From an uncultured Clostridia bacterium (GTDB lineage: Bacteria; Bacillota; Clostridia; Oscillospirales; Ruminococcaceae), in NCBI GenBank assembly GCA_947629905.1, contig CANRFM010000010.1:21670-85669 (forward strand): a stretch of DNA of 64,000 bases, given 5' to 3'. Shown one piece after another: positions 49,571 to 57,881 of this stretch. Each line of letters begins with the position of its first letter. Position 1 is the first letter of the stretch. A program made the translations under genes and the position numbers. Under the pieces are notes generated by a model. The model had not been told where the DNA came from, ran no database searches, and saw only the letters and a list, made by a program, of their open reading frames with translations.

Positions 49571-50196
49571 TGGATCTGACAGACCGGCAGTGGGTAAGCT
49601 ATGCCGTGACACATCCCTTTGCAGGGTTTGAGGATATGCGCTGGAAGAAAGCGGGTTCGGTGAAAATTGCGACAGCGGTTGTGTGCCTGTGGTTCGTGGC
49701 TGCTGTGCTGTATAACCGCCTGTACGGGTTTCAGTTTTACAGTGAGCCGGATAAGATCTTCAATGTCATTCCCTATTTTGTGCAGACGATCGTCATTTTC
49801 CTGACATGGACGGTCGGCAACTGGTCGGTCTGTACGCTGCTTGACGGCGAGGGGACGATGCGCAATATCTACATTTACAGTGCCTATGCGCTGATCCCCT
49901 ATGTGGCAAGCCTTTATCTCGAAACATTCCTGTCGCATTTCCTGATCCGGGATGAGTATATTTTCATGCAGGTGATCGGCTATCTGGGGCAGGGGTGGAC
50001 GATTTTGCTGCTGTTCTCAGCGATCCGGTCGGTGCATCAGTATTCGTTCCTGAAAACCATTGCGGCGATATGCCTGACGGTTGCGGCAATGGCGGTCATG
50101 CTGTTTTTGCTTGTCATGCTGCTGCTGTTGTTTGAGCAGGTGTATGTGTTTGCATATTCCATTTATACAGAAATTGCCTACCGGCTGAAAGTGTAG
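49567..50196 (+). CDS. Yip1-family membrane protein
   Basis: Multi-TM, TWTVGNWSVCTLLDGEGTMRNIYIYSAYALIPYV resembling Yip1 domain; 4-nt overlap with upstream gene. Confidence 0.7.
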   Translation: MMDLTDRQWVSYAVTHPFAGFEDMRWKKAGSVKIATAVVCLWFVAAVLYNRLYGFQFYSEPDKIFNVIPYFVQTIVIFLTWTVGNWSVCTLLDGEGTMRNIYIYSAYALIPYVASLYLETFLSHFLIRDEYIFMQVIGYLGQGWTILLLFSAIRSVHQYSFLKTIAAICLTVAAMAVMLFLLVMLLLLFEQVYVFAYSIYTEIAYRLKV

Positions 50197-50208
50197 AGGG
50201 GTGTGCAG

Positions 50209-52959
50209 ATGAAACGGAAAAGAAGATTGCTCGCATGGCTGCTTATTGCGGTTCTGTTTGTGGTTTCCGGAAGTCTTGCTGCCTTTGCGGCAGGGGAGAC
50301 AACGGAGCTTTCTGAAACGGAAGAAGCGGACGAGGGTGAAGCGCTTGACATCGGGGAAGCACAGGAAGAAATGGAAGCGACCCCGGCGGATATTACTGGC
50401 TATTTTTCTGAAATCGGACAGGCGGACGGCTATTCTGTCTGGCTGCGCCCGGCGGATTACAAGGATAACATCGAGGCAAAGCAGCCGGATGCAGATACGG
50501 CGGACGAAACAAAAAAACGTCTGAAACACGTGGAGCTTGCTCTGCTAAATCCGGCAGGAAAACTGGTCGCAGAACTGGAAGAAGCTGGCGGCAGCAAGGA
50601 GGAGACGGTCTGTCTCAGCCATGCCGGGCGGTATCTGGTCGTACTCAATGCTGACCGGGATAAAGTGCTGCGTATCCGGTACCGGGTATCTACACTGGAC
50701 AGTGCGTTCCTGTTCCTGACACAGGATAAAAAAACGCTGGAGCTGTACAGCACGGACTACGAGTCCTTGCGTGCGGTGATGCAGCTTGACGAGACGAAAG
50801 ACGGACAGTGCATTTACCGTTCCGCTGACGGGGCATATCAGGCATTTCTGAATGCGGAGAAAGATCAGGCATGGGCTTGTGTCAGACAGGCTGCGGAGAA
50901 CAACAAGCTTGTCCTCTACTATGAGGAGGATACCGCTGTGATCGCTCTGGAGAACAAGGCGAACGGCTATCTCTGGTGGTCATCGCCCCTTGGCTGTGAT
51001 CGTGATACCCGTGCGAAGGCGCTGACAGTCGCAGAACTGGGATCTTCGGCAGTGCTGACTTACGGGGACAGAAATGCCGGAAGTACGGCTACCCAGCGTT
51101 CCCGGAACGGTTCGGAAGTCAAGTGCCGGGAGACGGGGGACGGTCTGGAGATCACCTATGATTTCGGGAAGAGCGGCATCCTTGTGCCGGTGACATATAC
51201 CCTTTGTGACGACTATCTTTCTGTGAGCGTGGAGACTGCTGCCATCCGGGAGAGCCGGACAGAGGAGGGCATTACGGCAACAGAGCTGGAACTGCTCGGG
51301 AGCTTCGGGGCTGGAACAGCGGACGAGGAGGGGTATTTTGTCATTCCGGACGGCTGCGGGGCTTTGCTCCGGTTCAACAACGGCAAGACCGATACCAAAA
51401 GTTACAGTGCCAAGGTCTACGGCAGGGACATCACTGCCGTTCCGACCACAAAGCCTGCGGTGACGGAAAAAATTTACATGCCCGTTTACGGTATCGTCAA
51501 GGAAGGCAATGCCATGACGGTCATCGTGGAAAAGGGCGACGGGAATGTGTTCCTGAATGCCAGCGTTTCCGGGCAGTCCTTGAGCAGCTATAATATTTGC
51601 AGCTTCTCTTTTCAGCTGCGGGGGTCGGATACGTTCTACATGGCAGGGGACTACGGCGATCTGACGGTATTCGAGAAGGGCGAGATCCAGCAGGATGAAC
51701 TGAAACTCCGCTACTACCCGACCGCAGATGAGACGGCAAGCTATATGGACATTGCCAAAACTTACCGGACGTACTTGCTGAATGACGGCGGTGTGACGGC
51801 AAAGGCAGAGTCTGACCGGACAGAACTGTACCTTGATCTGTATGGCGGCACGATGAGACCACGCTCGGTTTTGGGGATCCCTGTTACGCTGAAAACGGCT
51901 GTCACCGGGTTTGACGAGGCAAGGACGATCGTGCAGGGCTTCACGGACCGGGGGATCACGGATGTGGCAGTTATCTACCATAACTGGACGGACGAGGGCA
52001 TTTCCGGCAAAGTGGACAACAAGGCAAAGCCCTCCGGAACGCTTGGCGGAAACGGCGCATTCCGCAGGATGACGGATCTTTTCACGGAGCAGGGGATCGC
52101 ATTCTATCCGGCTGTGAACAACGTTGTATTCCAGTCCGGGAACGGCTACTATCCGTTCTTTCATACTGCTATCCGCATTTCCGGTGCGTATGCCAGACAG
52201 ATCCCCTATGACCTTGCCTACGGGGTGCAGGACACCTCCCAAAAGACGAAGAGCCTTCTGTCGCCGGGCACATTTGCAGGGATCTACAGCAAGCTGGCAA
52301 AGCGCTATGCCCAAAAAGGACTGACCGGGGTCAGCCTTGGGGAAATGACAGCTTCACTCTGGAGCGATCACGGCAAGCAGAACATGGGCTGCGACAGCAC
52401 CATGCGGACCTTGCAGGAGAGTTACCAGCAGATCAGGGATGCCGGGCTTTCGCTGTTGGCGGACGGCTGTGCGGCATATGCGTTCCCGTATGTGGACCGC
52501 ATTACGGAAGTCCCGCTGCAGTCCAGCGGCTTTGATGTACTGAATGAGGACATCCCGTTCTATCAGATCGTGATGCACGGGGTCATTCCCTATGCGGGGA
52601 CGGCGATCAATGCCAGCGCAGATGCGCCGGAGGCGTTCCTGAACTGCATTGCAACAGGCTGCGATCCGTCCTATGATATGATCTATGCTGAGGCAAGCGA
52701 ACTGAAAGATACAGAGCTGGATCGGTATTTCTATGCGGATCATGCGTTCTGGACGGACACGGCTGCTGAGGAATATGCACTGGCAAAGGAGATCCTTTCC
52801 GGCGTGAGCGACCAGTATATCACAGACTATGTGCGGGACGGTGATATTTCCGTGACGACCTATGCGGACGGGACGGAGATCACTGTGGACTATGCGGAGG
52901 AGACCATTACGGCTGACGGAAAGACATGGGTGCTGGAAGAAGTGCTGAAGGGAGCGTGA
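50209..52959 (+). CDS. DUF5696-like exported protein with putative TIM-barrel glycosidase-like region
   Basis: Signal peptide; GYLWWSSP, FVIPDGCGALLRFNNGK, DVAVIYHNWTDEGISGKVDNKAKPSG...; located within ABC permease operon. Confidence 0.65.
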   Translation: MKRKRRLLAWLLIAVLFVVSGSLAAFAAGETTELSETEEADEGEALDIGEAQEEMEATPADITGYFSEIGQADGYSVWLRPADYKDNIEAKQPDADTADETKKRLKHVELALLNPAGKLVAELEEAGGSKEETVCLSHAGRYLVVLNADRDKVLRIRYRVSTLDSAFLFLTQDKKTLELYSTDYESLRAVMQLDETKDGQCIYRSADGAYQAFLNAEKDQAWACVRQAAENNKLVLYYEEDTAVIALENKANGYLWWSSPLGCDRDTRAKALTVAELGSSAVLTYGDRNAGSTATQRSRNGSEVKCRETGDGLEITYDFGKSGILVPVTYTLCDDYLSVSVETAAIRESRTEEGITATELELLGSFGAGTADEEGYFVIPDGCGALLRFNNGKTDTKSYSAKVYGRDITAVPTTKPAVTEKIYMPVYGIVKEGNAMTVIVEKGDGNVFLNASVSGQSLSSYNICSFSFQLRGSDTFYMAGDYGDLTVFEKGEIQQDELKLRYYPTADETASYMDIAKTYRTYLLNDGGVTAKAESDRTELYLDLYGGTMRPRSVLGIPVTLKTAVTGFDEARTIVQGFTDRGITDVAVIYHNWTDEGISGKVDNKAKPSGTLGGNGAFRRMTDLFTEQGIAFYPAVNNVVFQSGNGYYPFFHTAIRISGAYARQIPYDLAYGVQDTSQKTKSLLSPGTFAGIYSKLAKRYAQKGLTGVSLGEMTASLWSDHGKQNMGCDSTMRTLQESYQQIRDAGLSLLADGCAAYAFPYVDRITEVPLQSSGFDVLNEDIPFYQIVMHGVIPYAGTAINASADAPEAFLNCIATGCDPSYDMIYAEASELKDTELDRYFYADHAFWTDTAAEEYALAKEILSGVSDQYITDYVRDGDISVTTYADGTEITVDYAEETITADGKTWVLEEVLKGA

Positions 52960-52963
52960 TACC

Positions 52964-53857
52964 GTGAAATTGCCTTATCAAAAGCGCAAGGCGCTGTACG
53001 GGTACGGCTTTATAGCGCTGTGGCTGGTGGGGACGGTGATCTGGTTCCTCTATCCGCTTGCGGAATCTTTGCGGTACTCCTTCATGACCGTCAAGCCGGA
53101 AAAGGGCGGTATGCAGGGCATCTATGTCGGGCTGGAGAATTACAGCTATATCTTCACCGTTGACCCGAAGTATACGCAGTACCTTGTCAAGGTGCTGGGG
53201 GAGACAGCGATCCGGACACCGCTCATTATCATTTTCTCCCTGTTCATTGCGGTCATCCTGAACCAGAAATTCAAGGGGAGAGGGTTTGCAAGGGCGATCT
53301 TCTTCCTGCCTGTCATCATTGCCACAGGTCCGGTGTACAACATCATCAACGGCGATATTTCAAAGACGGGCGCAAGCAGTGCCGGGCAGTTCTCGACCAT
53401 GTTCCAGACCGACCTTGTGGGGGAGCTGTTCCAGTTTCTGGGAATTTATGGTTTGAGTGACAAGGTGCAGTCCGGTATTGAATTCATCACAAATGATGTG
53501 TTCGGGCTTGTGTGGAGTTCCGGTATCCAGATCCTGATCTTTCTGGCGGCGCTGCAGAATATCCCGGTCTCTGCCAAAGAGGCAGCACAGGTGGAGGGCG
53601 CAACGGCATGGGAATTTTTCTGGAAGATCACGCTGCCCTATGTCAGCCCGATGATCTTAGCCTGCCTGATCTTCACGGTCATTGACAGCTTTACCGCACC
53701 GGATAATCTTGTCATGGGGCATGTGCTGGATATGCGGGGGGAATGGCAGTATGGCTATGCCTCTGCGATGGCGTGGGTCTATTTCAGCATCATACTGGCG
53801 GCAGTCGGGCTGATCACGCTGCTGATGAACCGCTTTATTTACTATGAGGTTGATTGA
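52964..53857 (+). CDS. Sugar ABC transporter permease (second pair)
   Basis: EAAQVEGATAWEFFWKITLPYVSPMIL EAA loop. Confidence 0.92.
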   Translation: MKLPYQKRKALYGYGFIALWLVGTVIWFLYPLAESLRYSFMTVKPEKGGMQGIYVGLENYSYIFTVDPKYTQYLVKVLGETAIRTPLIIIFSLFIAVILNQKFKGRGFARAIFFLPVIIATGPVYNIINGDISKTGASSAGQFSTMFQTDLVGELFQFLGIYGLSDKVQSGIEFITNDVFGLVWSSGIQILIFLAALQNIPVSAKEAAQVEGATAWEFFWKITLPYVSPMILACLIFTVIDSFTAPDNLVMGHVLDMRGEWQYGYASAMAWVYFSIILAAVGLITLLMNRFIYYEVD

Positions 53858-53870
53858 AAGGAGGGGGGCT

Positions 53871-54896
53871 ATGGCAGCACCGGAAACGAAACTTTCCCGG
53901 AAAGAACTACACCGCAGACACCGGGAGACGTTGAGCCGGGAAGAACTGATTTCACTCCGGCGCAGGGAAGCATTGGATATGCTGTGGCGTGTCGGGCGGT
54001 TTCTGATCTTGTTCGGGCTTTGCTTTATCATTCTCTACCCGTTGATCTACATGGTGAGCTGTGCATTCCGGGCGCAGGAGGATATGCACGACCCGACTGT
54101 GATGTGGATCCCCCGGCATCTGACACTCTCGATCCTACAGCAGACGTGGTCGGCGATGGATTACGACAAAACATTTGTGCGGACGATTTTCCTGAACATC
54201 GGCTGCTCGTTCGTACAGGTGGCAGTCTGCGCCCTTACGGGGTATGGGTTTGCAAGATTTCGGTTTCGGTTTCGGGGTCTGCTGTTTGGCGTTGTCATTT
54301 TGCAGATACTTGTGCCGACGCAGATCATTTCCATTGTGCAGTATATGGAATTCCGGTACTGTCTCGGCTTGCAGCCGCTCATGGAGCGTATCAGTCAGAC
54401 ACTTGGCAGTGCGTTCAACCTGATCGGCAGCCCGCTGACGATGTATCTGCCTGCCATGATGGGCAACGGGATACGGGCAGGGCTGATGATCTATATTTTC
54501 CGGCAGTTCTTCAAGGGGATGCCGCAGGAGCTGGAGGATGCTGCTTATCTGGACGGCTGCGGACCGTTCCGGACGTTCTGGCAGGTCATGGTCCCGAATG
54601 CTTCGTCCTCGTTCCTGACGGTGTTCCTGTTTTCGGTGGTCTGGTACTGGAATGATTACTACGTCAGCTCCACGTTCTTCACCCAAAATTCTACGATGGC
54701 ACTCATGCTGAAAAACCTGAACACGCAGCTCAGTCTTGTCCTGTTCAACAGTGCGACTGTGGAGGTCTCGCCCCGGGAGCAGATCCTCTGGATGGAGGCG
54801 GGCTGTCTGCTGGCAGTTTTTCCGCTGCTGCTGATGTATATTTTCCTGCAGAAACACTTCACGGAGGGCATTGAGCGTTCCGGGTTGGCAGGATAG
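53871..54896 (+). CDS. Carbohydrate ABC transporter permease (second pair)
   Basis: ELEDAAYLDGCGPFRTFWQVMVPNASSSFLTVFLFS EAA loop; RBS GGAGGGGGG. Confidence 0.92.
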   Translation: MAAPETKLSRKELHRRHRETLSREELISLRRREALDMLWRVGRFLILFGLCFIILYPLIYMVSCAFRAQEDMHDPTVMWIPRHLTLSILQQTWSAMDYDKTFVRTIFLNIGCSFVQVAVCALTGYGFARFRFRFRGLLFGVVILQILVPTQIISIVQYMEFRYCLGLQPLMERISQTLGSAFNLIGSPLTMYLPAMMGNGIRAGLMIYIFRQFFKGMPQELEDAAYLDGCGPFRTFWQVMVPNASSSFLTVFLFSVVWYWNDYYVSSTFFTQNSTMALMLKNLNTQLSLVLFNSATVEVSPREQILWMEAGCLLAVFPLLLMYIFLQKHFTEGIERSGLAG

Positions 54897-54910
54897 GCAA
54901 TACTGTGCAA

Positions 54911-54941
54911 AAAGCCCTCATCCGGTGTGGATGGGGGCTTT
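54911..54941 (+). terminator. Terminator of ABC operon
   Basis: AAAGCCCtCATCC-ggtgt-GGATGgGGGCTTT. Confidence 0.75.
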
Positions 54942-54971
54942 AGTCTGTCAAAAAAACAACTCGAAAGTCAT

Positions 54972-55055
54972 GCAAGCCGACCTTTGCGCATTCTAAATTG
55001 CACTAACAGTCAAGCAAGCCGACCTTTGCGCCGAAGGCGCATTGGGAGGCAAATT
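54972..55055 (+). repeat. Hairpin repeat family, copy C plus truncated 5'-half copy
   Basis: Full hairpin 55018-55050 GCCGACC-TT-TGCGCC-gaa-GGCGCA-TT-GGGAGGC; half copy GCAAGCCGACCTTTGCGC at 54972-54989. Confidence 0.8.
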
Positions 55056-55060
55056 GCCGG

Positions 55061-55639
55061 TTATGGAAACAGCGGCTGTAATTGTCTGCCGTCCAGTGCG
55101 GCTGCGATTGTTTCCGCAGTCAGGGAGAAATCCGCTATCAGCGAGGTGGGTTTCTTTACGGTATCATCCTGCCGGAGCGGTACGAAATAGTAGTGCTTCA
55201 TGTGCGAAAGCGCCCCGATGTGCTTCATGCACCCGGCAAGTGCATCATTCGAGGCAAGGGCAAGCACCACGGGTTTTCCGCTGCGCAGGTGGGATTTGAC
55301 AGCCATGGTTGCTGCCGTGTCGGTAATGCTGAGCGCCAGTTTTGCGGCAGTGTTGGACGTACAGGGGACAACTGCCATGATGTCGGTCAGGTTCTTCGGT
55401 CCGATGGGTTCGGCATCTGCAATGGTCAGAATGGGTTCACGCCCGCAGATCTCCGCCAAACGTCTGCGCTGTGCGTCCGCCTCCCCGAAACGGGTGGAAA
55501 TGTTCGCTGCATGGGCTGACATGACAGGAAGCAGCTTTGCACCCAGTGAGGTCAGGTATTCCGCCTGTGAAAAAGCCTGTGCAAAGGTGCAGAACGAACC
55601 CGTCATGACAAACCCGATGCGCACCCCGTCAAGTTTCAT
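55061..55639 (-). CDS. dpaB: Dipicolinate synthase subunit B (flavoprotein-like)
   Basis: VRIGFVMTGSFCTFAQAF, VVPCTSNTAAKLALSITDTAATMAVKSHLRSGKPVVLALASNDAL. Confidence 0.9.
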   Translation of the reverse strand: MKLDGVRIGFVMTGSFCTFAQAFSQAEYLTSLGAKLLPVMSAHAANISTRFGEADAQRRRLAEICGREPILTIADAEPIGPKNLTDIMAVVPCTSNTAAKLALSITDTAATMAVKSHLRSGKPVVLALASNDALAGCMKHIGALSHMKHYYFVPLRQDDTVKKPTSLIADFSLTAETIAAALDGRQLQPLFP

Positions 55640-56519
55640 GCTTCACACCCCCTTCGTCCGTTTCCAGCATATGGAGAATGGTTTTGGCGATGATCTCGCC
55701 GGCTGTGAAGGGGGCAGTCTTGCCGGGCAGGGAAAGCGCCCAGACGACACGCCTGCCGAGTGCCTGTGCGGCATCCCAGTCCACGCCGCCCGGCTTGGAG
55801 GCAAGGTCAAGGATGAGGGCATCCGGCTGCATGGCTTGCAGTGTTTCCGCTGTGATGACTTTAGCGGGAATGGTGTTGACAACGGCTGAAAAATCGGCTG
55901 CGCAGGCGGTTATTCTGTTCAGGGGAAGGCTCTTGCACCCATACAGTTCCGCACGTGCCCGGTCTGCTACATCCCGTGCAGCGACCGTCACCTCTGCGCC
56001 CAGCGAATGCAGTACGCCCGCTAAACGGCTGCCAATGCGCCCGAAACCAAGCACCAGAACCGGACTGCCGTGCAAGGTGCAGGGCATTTCTTCCAGCATG
56101 ATCTGTACAGCGCCCTCTGCGGTGGGAACGGCATTGCGGGTACTCATTTCTTCTTCGGCTAAGTAGTCGGAAACGGTAAAACCGGCAGCCCGGAACAGCG
56201 CTGCAGTCTGCCCGAATTTTCCGCCGAACACGGCAGCACCCGGTTTCAGCAAAGGGATCAGGTCGGTGACAGCGACCGGCTGTGTCTGGAAGGGGGCGTT
56301 CAGGTGGGTGCCGTCCTCTGAGACAGGGATCGGCAGCACCAGACAATCAAATTTAGGTAGTCCTGTATCTGTCAGAGAGGCAAGCTGCACTTCCGGAAAA
56401 GGCAGCACCTGCCGGGTAAAGCCCACAGCCCGGACTTCAAAATCCTGTGCTAAAACCCTTGCTGTGTAGCCGTATCGTAAGTCCCCGCCGGCAACGAGGA
56501 CGGTTTTCTTTGGCTGCAT
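55629..56519 (-). CDS. dpaA: Dipicolinate synthase subunit A
   Basis: VLVAGGDLRYGYTARVLAQ, VLVLGFGRIGSRLAGVLHSLGAEVTVAARD, ILDLASKPGGVDWDAAQALG; AAGGAG 9 nt before MQPKK. Confidence 0.9.
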   Translation of the reverse strand: MQPKKTVLVAGGDLRYGYTARVLAQDFEVRAVGFTRQVLPFPEVQLASLTDTGLPKFDCLVLPIPVSEDGTHLNAPFQTQPVAVTDLIPLLKPGAAVFGGKFGQTAALFRAAGFTVSDYLAEEEMSTRNAVPTAEGAVQIMLEEMPCTLHGSPVLVLGFGRIGSRLAGVLHSLGAEVTVAARDVADRARAELYGCKSLPLNRITACAADFSAVVNTIPAKVITAETLQAMQPDALILDLASKPGGVDWDAAQALGRRVVWALSLPGKTAPFTAGEIIAKTILHMLETDEGGVKHET

Positions 56520-56617
56520 ATACATCGCTCCTTTGTGAGCTTTTTGCTCATAGGCAGTATATGCGGGAGGGGGAAATGGAGTGATAGCTGAAATTTTCAA
56601 AAATTTGAAAAAAAGTC

Positions 56618-56646
56618 TTGACAAAGGCAGGAAATTGGGGTATAAT
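56618..56646 (+). promoter_or_regulatory. Promoter of rplM-rpsI
   Basis: TTGACA then TATAAT with about 17-bp spacer, followed by a roughly 130-nt leader. Confidence 0.75.
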
Positions 56647-56779
56647 AAATGGGTATGGTGTCGCAGAGTAACCGCCTGCCGATGCCCCACTGCTGCATAC
56701 CCTTGTGATTCCGGGTATCCCCGTGCCCGTGAATGGTCTGACAGCGGTTGGTTATCACTTTGAATATGGAGGAAAGATC

Positions 56780-57208
56780 ATGTCTACAACGATGCCTAAG
56801 GCTGGCGAGATCAGCCGTAACTGGTATATCTTAGATGCAGCAGACAAGCCCCTCGGCAGAGTCGCTGCACAGGCTGCTGTGCTCCTCAGAGGCAAGCACA
56901 AGCCGATTTTTGCACCGCACGTTGACTGCGGCGATCATGTTATTATCATCAACTGCGAGAAAGCCATCCTCACCGGCAAGAAGCTGGAGGAGAAGAAGTT
57001 CCGCTGGCATACCGGCTGGATCGGCGGACTGAAGGAAGTTTCCTACAAGAAGCTGATGGCTGAAAATCCGGAACGTGCTATGACGATCGCTGTGACTGGT
57101 ATGCTTCCGCACAATGCACAGGGTGCAGAGCAGAGCAGACGGCTTCGGACGTTCCGTGGTGCAGAGCACAAGCACGCTGCGCAGAAGCCGGAAGTTTATG
57201 AGTTTTAA
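56780..57208 (+). CDS. rplM: 50S ribosomal protein L13
   Basis: WYILDAADKPLGRVAAQAAVLLRGKHKPIFAPHVDCGDHVIIINCEKAILTGKK. Confidence 0.97.
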   Translation: MSTTMPKAGEISRNWYILDAADKPLGRVAAQAAVLLRGKHKPIFAPHVDCGDHVIIINCEKAILTGKKLEEKKFRWHTGWIGGLKEVSYKKLMAENPERAMTIAVTGMLPHNAQGAEQSRRLRTFRGAEHKHAAQKPEVYEF

Positions 57209-57218
57209 GGAGGGCTGA

Positions 57219-57623
57219 ATGATGTACGAACCGAAGGTTGCTTACCATTATGGTACCGGTAGAAGAAAGCATTCCGTTTCCCGTGTCAGACTGATCCCGG
57301 GCAACGGTGCGATCACGATCAACGGCAGAAATATCGATGATTATTTTGGTCTGGAAACGCTCAAGCTGATCGTTCGTCAGCCGCTGGCACTGACCAATAC
57401 ATTGGAGAAGTTTGATGTTGTCTGCACTGTAGAGGGCGGCGGTGTGACCGGGCAGGCTGGTGCGATCCGCCATGGTATTTCCCGTGCGCTGCTGCAGTAT
57501 GATGCTGAACTGCGTCCTACGCTGAAGGCTGCTGGATTCCTGACCCGTGACCCTCGTATGAAGGAAAGAAAGAAGTACGGCCTCAAGGCTGCAAGACGTG
57601 CACCGCAGTTCTCGAAGAGATAA
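57219..57623 (+). CDS. rpsI: 30S ribosomal protein S9
   Basis: [27 protein letters not shown]...[24 protein letters not shown]. Confidence 0.97.
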   Translation: MMYEPKVAYHYGTGRRKHSVSRVRLIPGNGAITINGRNIDDYFGLETLKLIVRQPLALTNTLEKFDVVCTVEGGGVTGQAGAIRHGISRALLQYDAELRPTLKAAGFLTRDPRMKERKKYGLKAARRAPQFSKR

Positions 57624-57711
57624 GAAATCACTTATCTGTATTGGCAAAAACTACGTGTTTTTAGTGTTTTTATCGTTTTGAGTTTCTCTGAAATATGGTG
57701 AATTCCGGACG

Positions 57712-57744
57712 GTAACTAACACGTAACTGACGGGTAACTAACAA
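57712..57744 (+). repeat. Three exact-period 11-bp direct repeats (candidate integrase arm sites)
   Basis: GTAACTAACAC GTAACTGACGG GTAACTAACAA starting at 57712, 57723, 57734. Confidence 0.7.
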
Positions 57745-57881
57745 GATTTTAAGGCATTTGCCCTTGTGGTGAGTGCCTTATTTATTAAGTTGTCGGTTTC
57801 ACTTGATTTTGGCTTAACTATATGCTATAATTAGAATATTAAGCCATAATTGTTTCATACTATTATCGGAGGTGGTATATA

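Noticed and set aside
50980-52314. 444-aa minus-strand ORF
   Set aside because: Antisense shadow of the DUF5696-like gene
57712-57744. Possible mini-CRISPR or minisatellite
   Set aside because: Repeats are 11 bp with no spacers; arm-site interpretation fits the adjacent integrase better
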